In this document: positions 1 to 6,800 of the stretch, in pieces
How positions within the stretch are numbered: position 1 is the stretch's first letter
Layout of the letters: each line of letters opens with the position of its first letter
Assembly: GCA_017382775.1 (NCBI GenBank)
Contig: JAFNZQ010000294.1
Coordinates: 1-7,008, forward strand
Reading direction: 5' to 3'
Source of the DNA: Spirochaetaceae bacterium
GTDB taxonomy: Bacteria; Spirochaetota; Spirochaetia; Treponematales; Treponemataceae
DNA: 7,008 bases
Position numbers and translations under genes: made by a program
The notes under the pieces: model-generated
What the model was told of the DNA's origin: nothing
The model's database searches: none
Seen by the model: only the letters and a program-made list of their open reading frames with translations

Positions 1-747
1 GGAGCAAAAAACAAGGAAATTTACGACAAAGCCGGGATCAAAGCCATTTTCCAAGGTGGTGAAAAGAACTCTGTAGCAGACGTGTTCTTTCACGGATATG
101 CAAATTACGAACAAGGAGTCGGAAAACGTTTCTTAAAACTCACAAGTTGCAACACAACCGGATTAATCCGCAGTGTCGACTGTCTCGACCGAATTTTTGG
201 AATTGAAAAAGTTGCAATTACCATCGTACGCCGCGTGGCCGATCCCGGTGACTATCATCGCGGACTTACGAATGCACTCCAAATGGATAAAGCACCCAGC
301 CACCAGGCCGTGGATTTGATGACCATAATGCCCCATGTGAATGCCACAGGTATTCTCATTCACACACCTGTTACCCACGGACACATAATCACAGTTGTGG
401 CACGAGGAAAGAAAAAGATTACAGCCCAAGCCGCATTGGAAGCATTCAATGCCCATCCCCGTATTCGCGTTGTGAGCATTGACGAAGGCTTCAAAGGAAA
501 TGCCTCATTGTTCAAATATGCACGCGACCTTGGAAATCCCCGTGGCGACATGTACGAAATCGGACTTTGGAGCGACAGCATTGTGGAATCCGACGATGAC
601 ATAATGTACGCAATAAACATTCCGCAAGAAAGCGTGACAATTCCCGAAACCATTGACGGAATTCGAGCAGCTTGCGAATTGCAAAAAACGCGGGAAGAAG
701 GCACAGCCACCACAAATAAATACTTGAAAATAGGCCTTTTCAAATAA
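1..747 (+). CDS. gap: Type II (archaeal-type) glyceraldehyde-3-phosphate dehydrogenase, 5'-truncated by the window edge
   Basis: Catalyses reversible oxidation and phosphorylation of glyceraldehyde 3-phosphate to 1,3-bisphosphoglycerate with NAD(P), in the cytoplasm. The frame is open from base 1, giving 248 residues of the C-terminal part; the family is about 340 residues, so roughly 90 residues including most of the nucleotide-binding Rossmann fold lie outside the window. What is seen: the active-site motif SCNTTGL, with the catalytic Cys at residue 50 of the fragment (codon 148-150), then RRVADPGDYHRG, PSHQAVDL and a His-rich strand HTPVTHGHIITV. These resemble the archaeal class (SCNTTGL, RRxADP) and not the bacterial class I enzyme (SCTTNCLAP). 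The C-terminal helix ending in TATTNKYLKIGLFK is also as expected. An internal GTG at 82 is only a coding Val. It precedes an archaeal-type pgk by 75 nt, and the two enzymes are consecutive in the pathway. No terminator is seen between them. Confidence 0.92.
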   Translation, partial: GAKNKEIYDKAGIKAIFQGGEKNSVADVFFHGYANYEQGVGKRFLKLTSCNTTGLIRSVDCLDRIFGIEKVAITIVRRVADPGDYHRGLTNALQMDKAPSHQAVDLMTIMPHVNATGILIHTPVTHGHIITVVARGKKKITAQAALEAFNAHPRIRVVSIDEGFKGNASLFKYARDLGNPRGDMYEIGLWSDSIVESDDDIMYAINIPQESVTIPETIDGIRAACELQKTREEGTATTNKYLKIGLFK

Positions 748-809
748 GTTTTACAGGCGGAAATCATCATTCTCAATTTTAGCGGGATTTTGATTTTCGT
801 CCGTATTAT

Positions 810-816
810 AAGGAGA
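810..816 (+). promoter_or_regulatory. Shine-Dalgarno of pgk (decides the start)
   Basis: AAGGAGA lies 6 nt before the ATG at 823. It settles the start of pgk there and not at the in-frame TTG at 790, which would add 11 residues with no family counterpart and no ribosome binding site. Confidence 0.85.
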
Positions 817-822
817 TTTTCA

Positions 823-2070
823 ATGAGGTTTGGAATAAAAACTCTCGACGATTTTGACTTTTCCGGAAAAAAAGTAATTTGCCGTGTGGATTTTAATCAG
901 CCGGTGGACAAAGAAAAAGGCACTCTCAAATCCACGGTTCGCATTGAAGCGGCAGTTCCCACAATAAAGGAATTACTCCAAAAAGGTGCCGCGTTAATTC
1001 TGTTGGCACATCAGGGAAGTGACATTGAATATTCGAATTTCTGGACGACAGCCCCCCACGCCAAAGTTTTGTCGGAATTTTTGGGACAGCCGGTGGATTT
1101 TATCGAAGATGTCTGCGGACCTGCCGCCATCGAAAAGGTAAAATCCCTCCAAAGTGGCCAAGTATTGCTGTTAGACAATGTGCGTTTCGTAAGTGAAGAA
1201 CAAACGCTGTTTGAGATGAAACTGCAACTATCCCACGAGGAACAGGCAAAAACCCTGTTGGTTCGAAAACTTGCTCCCTTGGCAGACATTTTCGTGTGCG
1301 ATGCCTTTGCCGCTGCCCACAGAGATCAACCATCACTGTGCGGATTCGAACAAGTTCTTCCATCAGCCATGGGGCGTCTTTTTGAAAAAGAATATTGCGT
1401 CATTTCCGAATTGCTGGAAGAGCCGAAAAAGCCCTGCGTCTTTGTTCTCGGCGGAGCAAAGGTTAGCGACGCATTCCTAATGATGGAAACCGTTTTGAAA
1501 AAAGGTGCCGCCGACTATGTTCTCACAGGAGGTCTTGTGGGGAACATCCTTCTTGCAGCAAAGGGCGAAAAAATCGGATCCGGAAGCGGTGATTTTATAA
1601 AAAAATCCAATTACTGGGGCTTCGTTGATAAATCCGTTCCAATCTTGAAAGAATATGCCGACAAAATAATTCTTCCTGTGGATGGTGCCTATGTAAAAGA
1701 CGGAAAACGTTTCGAAACCGACATTTCCTCCACACCGGATGATGTGTCACTGGTTGATATTGGCGAAAAAACCGCAAAAATCTACTCGGAGAAAATCCTG
1801 AATGCAAAAACCGTGTTTGCAAACGGCCCAATGGGAATTTTCGAAAAAGCGGAAACCGAATTGGGTACTAAAACGGTTTGGGATGCCATCGGGGATACGG
1901 ATGCTTACACGGTTATCGGCGGAGGAGACAGCATAACCGCAACAACGAAATATGGCAAAACATCGCAAATTTCCTACATTTGTACAGGTGGTGGAGCCTT
2001 AATTCGTTTCTTAACCGGCGAAGAATTGCCTGTGGTTAAGGCTTTGCGTTTTGCTGCAGGGAAATTTTAG
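823..2070 (+). CDS. pgk: Phosphoglycerate kinase, archaeal-type
   Basis: Transfers the acyl phosphate of 1,3-bisphosphoglycerate to ADP, the step after GAPDH; cytoplasmic. It is 415 residues, close to the family norm. N-terminal domain: RVDFNQPV (Asp23, Asn25), Arg40, AHQG (His63), DNVRF (Arg121) and CDAFAAAHRDQPS (Arg167). The last is the archaeal-type AAAHRxQPS and not the bacterial GTAHRAHAS. C-terminal nucleotide domain: LGGAKVSD (Lys213), TGGLVGN at 235-241, NGPMGIFE at 334-341, GGGDS at 366-370 and TGGGA at 388-392. The usual Arg of the SHLGRP/AHQGRP loop is Ser66 here, so one of the basic 3-phosphoglycerate ligands seems absent, although the loop is variable among archaeal-type members. 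The start is the ATG preceded by AAGGAGA. The stop TAG shares its G with the GTG start of the next gene. The archaeal-type pair gap-pgk next to clearly bacterial genes suggests old lateral transfer or inheritance of the archaeal form. Confidence 0.95.
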   Translation: MRFGIKTLDDFDFSGKKVICRVDFNQPVDKEKGTLKSTVRIEAAVPTIKELLQKGAALILLAHQGSDIEYSNFWTTAPHAKVLSEFLGQPVDFIEDVCGPAAIEKVKSLQSGQVLLLDNVRFVSEEQTLFEMKLQLSHEEQAKTLLVRKLAPLADIFVCDAFAAAHRDQPSLCGFEQVLPSAMGRLFEKEYCVISELLEEPKKPCVFVLGGAKVSDAFLMMETVLKKGAADYVLTGGLVGNILLAAKGEKIGSGSGDFIKKSNYWGFVDKSVPILKEYADKIILPVDGAYVKDGKRFETDISSTPDDVSLVDIGEKTAKIYSEKILNAKTVFANGPMGIFEKAETELGTKTVWDAIGDTDAYTVIGGGDSITATTKYGKTSQISYICTGGGALIRFLTGEELPVVKALRFAAGKF

Positions 2071-2585
2071 TGCGAATAAAGCTTTATGTAAACGACAAAG
2101 AACATCTCTTAAACACCCACGGCGAGAGACGTCTCAGTGACGTATTGCGTGAAGATTTAGGACTCTTGGCAACAAAGGTTCGATGCGGCTCCGGAAAATG
2201 CGGAGCCTGCATCGTCCTTGCCGAGGGCGAACTCTGTTCTTCCTGTCTGGTTCCGGTGGGAATAATGCAAAATTCCCACATAACAACCTTTGAACACTTT
2301 TCCCAAACTCGTGATTTTCAGGATATTTCCCGTGTGGTAAAAAGTCTCAACATGAATGTTCCCGGGGAGAAAGAGCCTTTCTTTTATTTTACGCTGAATT
2401 CAATAATTAACAACATTCAGGAAATCACTCCGGAAAACACGGTGAGTTTTTATAAAAATTTTGAAAACTTCAGTTTTTCCTTTGAAACCCTTTATCAAAT
2501 TGCCAAACAAGCTTCTGCCATACGCAAAAAACGAATCGCTGAGGAAATAGCTCAATTAAATCAGCAAAGAACAGGTAAACGATGA
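2070..2585 (+). CDS. [2Fe-2S] subunit related to molybdenum hydroxylases (XdhC/CoxS-like), second cluster site lost
   Basis: A 171-residue protein of the small iron-sulfur subunit family of xanthine/CO dehydrogenases. Residues 1-75 form a plant-type ferredoxin domain: RLSDVLREDLGL then C39-x4-C44-x2-C47-x11-C59 (RCGSGKCGACIVL, SSCLVP), which should hold the FAD-proximal [2Fe-2S] cluster. C56 is an extra Cys. Normally a helical domain follows with CGxCTPG and NLCRCTGY, holding the cluster next to molybdenum. Here the matching segments read FFYFTLN (104-110) and NFSFSFE (133-139): both pairs of Cys are replaced, by Phe104/Phe107 and Ser135/Ser137. The fold around them looks kept, with a shorter connecting loop, then a basic helical tail to 171. 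Start is GTG within TAGTG, overlapping pgk by 1 nt, with AGGG 8 nt upstream as a modest ribosome binding site. It overlaps the FAD gene by 4 nt. The likely role is electron transfer to or from the FAD subunit; substrate unknown. The reading frame is intact, arguing against decay. Confidence 0.85.
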   Translation: MRIKLYVNDKEHLLNTHGERRLSDVLREDLGLLATKVRCGSGKCGACIVLAEGELCSSCLVPVGIMQNSHITTFEHFSQTRDFQDISRVVKSLNMNVPGEKEPFFYFTLNSIINNIQEITPENTVSFYKNFENFSFSFETLYQIAKQASAIRKKRIAEEIAQLNQQRTGKR

Positions 2586-3499
2586 CAAAGGTCTCTAATT
2601 TTTACGAAGCCAAAAACCTTTCCGAAGCCATTTTTCAGTTGAAAAATATTTCGGAGTTGAATATAGTAGGAGGATGCACCCAAATTTGCCACGAGCAAAA
2701 CGGCGATTTTTTTGATCTCCCGGGAAACATTCTCTGTCTCAAAAACATTGATGAACTTACAAATTTTTCCCGAACGGAACGCCGTTTGGAATTTGGAGCG
2801 GCCACTCCATTGGCAAAAATTGAGAACAGGGCTTCCTCCGGAAAAATCCCCGGAGTTCTCCTTGAAGCAATTAAATCCATCGCCACTCCTGCAATTCGCA
2901 ATTTCGCAACCATCGGCGGAAACATTTGCTCTCCGGGATGCAAAAAAACCCTTTACGCGCCCCTTTTGGCCTTGGATGCAATTTTGGAATTCAAAAACGA
3001 CAAGGAAACGAAACTTGTTCCAATGCAAAAGTTTGAAGAACAGTTCGCATCCCTTTTGCCTCAATTAAATTTAAGCGAATTTTTCAAAGACTTTATTACG
3101 GAAAATCCCGAAGCAAAGGAAAAGCGGCGATATTTGTTGTCAAAAGTGATTGTTCCGCTTCAACCCTGGACTTTGGAACATTTTTCCAGGTTCAACCGTG
3201 ACAGTTACGGAAACGAGTACGGATTTTCTTTGGCAATTTTGGTGAGAGACGAAAAAGGTGTCGTGAGTGATTTTCGAATTGCCCTTGCCGGTGCCTTTGT
3301 TTTTCGCGACCGGGATTTGGAAAACTTCATAGTCGGCTCAAAATTGCCTCTTTCCCCAAAATTTGTTTCACATTTCATGGCAAAAACCGAGGAACGCTTT
3401 GATGAAGTTTTCAAAACCGCAGATTTTTGTTTTTACCAAATGGATAAAACTCGATTTTTAAACTCAATTCGAAATGTAGTTAAAGGTTTAATGATATAG
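2582..3499 (+). CDS. FAD-binding subunit of the molybdopterin dehydrogenase family (CoxM/XdhB-like)
   Basis: A 305-residue protein, a normal length for the medium FAD subunit of xanthine/CO dehydrogenase-type enzymes. Seen: IVGGCTQI at 28-35 in the place of the usual AGGTD FAD pyrophosphate loop; LEFGAATPLAKIE at 69-81; the signature IRNFATIGGNI at 105-115; LLALDA at 128-133; and a C-terminal domain (about 184-300) like the CO dehydrogenase flavoprotein C-terminal domain. The loop after TIGGNI is ICSPGCKKTLYAP, not the common xxASPAxD form. Two C-x3-C pairs, Cys32/Cys36 and Cys116/Cys120, fall in the two loops expected to surround the flavin. The ATG overlaps the TGA of the iron-sulfur gene (ATGA), with AGGT just upstream, so the two are translationally coupled and probably form a complex. 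No molybdopterin-binding large subunit follows: 8 nt after the stop a terminator begins and the next gene is convergent. The partner, if any, is outside this window or missing. Electron donor and acceptor are not deducible. Confidence 0.87.
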   Translation: MTKVSNFYEAKNLSEAIFQLKNISELNIVGGCTQICHEQNGDFFDLPGNILCLKNIDELTNFSRTERRLEFGAATPLAKIENRASSGKIPGVLLEAIKSIATPAIRNFATIGGNICSPGCKKTLYAPLLALDAILEFKNDKETKLVPMQKFEEQFASLLPQLNLSEFFKDFITENPEAKEKRRYLLSKVIVPLQPWTLEHFSRFNRDSYGNEYGFSLAILVRDEKGVVSDFRIALAGAFVFRDRDLENFIVGSKLPLSPKFVSHFMAKTEERFDEVFKTADFCFYQMDKTRFLNSIRNVVKGLMI

Positions 3500-3506
3500 C
3501 AAAAAG

Positions 3507-3532
3507 AAAGGGAAGAGTTTCCTCTTCCCTTT
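3507..3532. terminator. Bidirectional intrinsic terminator between convergent units
   Basis: An 11-bp perfect stem (AAAGGGAAGAG at 3507-3517 pairing with CTCTTCCCTTT at 3522-3532) with a 4-nt loop TTTC. Rightward it is followed by only a short T run; leftward it reads into TTTCTTTTT, a better U tract. It sits in the 46-nt gap between two converging stop codons and so can end both units. Confidence 0.85.
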
Positions 3533-3545
3533 TCACAATCTCCCA

Positions 3546-3842
3546 TTAGCAAGAAATACTGAAAGTCGCAATTCCCTCGGTGGGAAATCTTTTCCGCACG
3601 TTTTCAATTTCCTGCATGATTTTTTCTTCATCGGAGGGAGAAACGTAGCTTATTAACAAAAAATTTGTTTCCGGCCAAGTGGAAGTTCCCAATTTTCTGT
3701 CATCACTTCCTTTCCCATGAACAACGGGAATCATAGTGTACAAAATGTCCGGAATTGCTGTTTCAATCCCGCCAAGAATCTCTTCTTGCACAGACTGGTT
3801 TGCAATTATTTCTATCCGTTTCATTCGATTCAGTTTAGGCAT
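3546..3842 (-). CDS. PII-like small signalling protein coupled to the RND pump
   Basis: A 98-residue protein with the look of the PII/CutA-like ferredoxin fold. There is a first strand MKRIEIIAN (7-15), a helix SVQEEILGGIETAI, a strand and loop YTMIPVVHGKGSDDRKLG (35-52), TSTWPETNFLLISYV, a second helix DEEKIMQEIENVRKRF, and a final strand GIATFSIS (90-97) ending in Cys98. The YTxIPVVHGxG and WPExNFxLxxYV segments resemble PII-like proteins encoded beside RND efflux pumps; a PII-like group linked to heavy-metal efflux genes is known. The loop at 43-52 matches the T-loop position but is short and lacks the classical uridylylation tyrosine context, so control by ligand binding is more likely than by GlnB-type modification. 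Start: ATG 1 nt after the permease stop, with AGGAGGT inside the permease 3' end, so translation is coupled. An internal ATG at 3824 has no ribosome binding site. The exact ligand and target are unknown; regulation of, or metal sensing for, the pump is inference. Confidence 0.75.
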   Translation of the reverse strand: MPKLNRMKRIEIIANQSVQEEILGGIETAIPDILYTMIPVVHGKGSDDRKLGTSTWPETNFLLISYVSPSDEEKIMQEIENVRKRFPTEGIATFSISC

Positions 3843-3843
3843 C

Positions 3844-6800
3844 TTATTTCACCTCCTCCTTGTGAACAACTGCCACAAGGGACTTTCTCTTTGTCAATTT
3901 TCCGTGGAGTAATGAATACAACACGGGAATTACGAAAAGTGTCATGAACGTACTACTAATCAAACCGCCAATAACTGTGAAGCCGATGGGCTTAATCATA
4001 TTTGCGGAACCGCTCTGGGCAAAACAGAATGGTAGCATACCCAAAACCGTTGTTAAAGTCGTCATCAACACAGGCCGTAATCGTGAAAATCCCGCTTCGA
4101 TACAGGCTTCTTTAACGGCAGAACCGCGATTGACAAGAAGATTGATTTGGTCGACCAAGATAATTCCGTTATTTACGACAATACCTATCAACATAACAAT
4201 ACCCACAGCGGACATGATGGAAATAGGCTGTCTGGTGATAAAGTGAACCAAAGTAAATCCGATTAACAGCAAGGGCATTGTTGCCAAGTTAATAAAGGGA
4301 TCCAAGAAGGATTCGTAGGTTGCCGCCATAACGCCGAAAACCAACAAGATAGCCAAAATGATGATTTTCACGAAGATAGAGATTTGTTCCTTAATATCTT
4401 CTTGGCTACCTTCCATGGTGTAGGTAATTCCCTCGGGAATTACGATTGTGTTGGCAATGGCTTCGTGGATTCTTTGCTCCATCTCTGCCGGACGAATCTC
4501 ATCCAAAATGTTTGCGGTAACGTGAATGGTTCGAGCCTGGTTTTCACGCTGAATACTTACGGGCCCCACGCCACGAACCAACCTGGCAAAGTTGGAAACG
4601 GGAACGCGACCTGCTTGTGTCATAATAAATATGTTTTCCAGGTTTGTAAGCTCGGCTTTGTCTTCCGGACGATACATGACCACAACATCAAACTCGTTTC
4701 CGGCTTCACGGTAAATGGTGGCCGTTGTTCCGTCAATGGAAGCGTTAATTTCCCGTGCCACCGATGCCACATTCAGCCCGAAGGAATATGCCCTTTCTCG
4801 ATCAATCTCCACCTGAATTTGAGGAAGACCTTCCGTGGTATCGATGTTGGACTCACTGAGACCGTCCACGGTTTTAAGTGTGGCTTGAATCTTTTTTGCA
4901 GTGTCCAAGGCACCTTCCAAGTCCTGGGAGCGGATAACAATGTCAATATCATCTCCGAACATTCCACCTCCGCCGCCACCTCTGCCGAAATTAAACACAG
5001 CAGAAGGAAATTCCGCAAAATGGGAACGTAATTTCGCCTTTACATCGTCGGAAGTATCAATTTGTTCAGCAAAAACAGGAAGTTTCACGGTGACTGATGC
5101 GGTATTGGTGGAATCGTTACTCATCATTCCGCCACCGGTACCCACGGAAATCAAAATTGTTTCGTAACCTTCAACTTCCTTTTCAATGATTCTGGAAATC
5201 TGAAAGGCGATGTCCTGGGTGTCCCGAAGAGGCGTTCCGAGTGGCATAGTTATGGAAAGTTGCACTTGGTTTTCCGTAGAACCGGGCATCAATCGAATGT
5301 TTAATGCACCCAATAGAAGAACCGAAACAACCAACATTCCCAAAACGACACCCAAAGTGAGTTTTCGTCGATTCATGACAAATCGCAAAGCCCGTGCATA
5401 AACTTCCGCAATTCTGGTCAAGACGGAATCCATCAATCTGTCAAATTTTCGCAAAACCTTGTTGCGAATGGGCGTTTCGTTGCGATTTGTCAAGGGCAAA
5501 AAGTGACCTGACAAAACGGGAACCAACAAGGTGGCCACAATGAGACTGGAAATAAGTGCAAAGGAAATGGTCAAAACCATTCCCATGAACATTTCACCCA
5601 TCATTCCCATTTCGGTTTTGAAAATCATAAAAGGAAGGAACACACAAAGGGTTGTCAGGTTTCCGGAGAAAACGGATGTGAAAACTTCCTGTGTTCCCAA
5701 AATTGCCGAAATGTGAGGTTTCGCACCACGCAATCGGTAGGTATGAATATTTTCCAAAATAACGATTGATGCGTCCACAATCATACCGAGGCCCAAAATC
5801 AAGCCGGTCATGGTAACCATGTTCAATGTGATTCCGGAAAAGTTCATAACGATTAGAGTCATCATCATGGAAATCGGAATGGAAATACCGATAATCAATG
5901 TGGATTTGAAGCTGCGCAAGAATACATACAGAACAGCCATTGCCAAAGCCACACCGCTGATAAGGGTTTCAAGCATAACTCCGATGGTATCTCGGACTTC
6001 AACCGAATTGTCAATAATCAGTTCCAAGGTAATATCCGGCGGTATCAATCGCTGAATTTCCTCAATTTTTTTGTAAACGTCGTCCGCAACTTTAACGTCG
6101 TTGGCGTCACTGGCCTTGGTGATGGAGATGTACACACCCGGCTCACCGTTTATGTAAACGGCGGAATTTGCATCCTCGTGTCCCCAAAAAACATCGCCAA
6201 TATCGCACAAACGAACTTGGTAGCCGTTTTTCACACCCACAACGGTGTTGGCAATTTCGTCAATGCTGTCATATTCGCCCACAGTTCGTATAATGTAATT
6301 TTTCTGGGCATCTTCGATTTTACCGCCGCCCAATTCCAAATTCTGTGCGGCCAAAGATGATGCAACGGTTGTCAACGACATTCCGTAGGCTTCCAATCGA
6401 TTGGAACGCAATTCGGCACGAACGATTCGCTTCCTTCCTCCGGAGACTGACGCCTGGGCAACACCGTTCACCTGCTCCAAAAGGTCGGTGATTTGGTTGT
6501 CGGCAATTTCTCGAAGGTCGTTTGCGGAACGATTGCCGCGAACGGCAATTCGCATAATGGGCATTGCGGAAGCATCCATTCGGAAAATAAGGGGCGAATC
6601 CGCCTCGTCGGGTAATGCCCGTTTTATTCGGTCCAGTTTATCCCGGACATCCGCCGTGGCTACGTCCAGGTCGGTTCCATATCGTAATTCAAGCATAACC
6701 AATGACGAGCCTTCGCTGGAACGGCTGGTCATGCTTTCCAAATTCGTAACACTGGCCAATCCGCTTTCAATTATGGATGTGATGGATTTTTCCACCGACT

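Noticed and set aside
360..776. A 138-residue open frame on the minus strand opposite the GAPDH gene.
   Set aside because: The plus strand carries clear GAPDH motifs through the same bases; the antisense product has no recognisable features.
790..809. TTGATT (790-795) and TATTAT (804-809) before pgk as a possible promoter.
   Set aside because: The spacer is 8 nt, far from the 17 nt needed, and the -10-like part runs into the ribosome binding site. Read-through from gap is more likely.
790..822. An in-frame TTG at 790 that would extend phosphoglycerate kinase by 11 residues.
   Set aside because: No ribosome binding site precedes it, the family does not have this extension, and AAGGAGA at 810-816 clearly serves the ATG at 823.
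2561..3064. A 167-residue open frame on the minus strand opposite the FAD subunit gene.
   Set aside because: It is opposite conserved coding sequence, has no recognisable domain and no ribosome binding site; a shadow frame.
2070..3499. The iron-sulfur/FAD pair as decaying pseudogenes of a xanthine dehydrogenase.
   Set aside because: Both frames are full length with no frameshifts or internal stops, key FAD and first-cluster motifs are kept, and stop/start overlaps are exact. Selective loss of one cluster without other damage fits repurposing better, though recent decay cannot be fully excluded.
4384..5031. A 215-residue open frame on the plus strand inside the RND permease gene.
   Set aside because: It lies antisense to well-conserved porter-domain sequence and shows no family features; its length follows from the codon use of the real gene.
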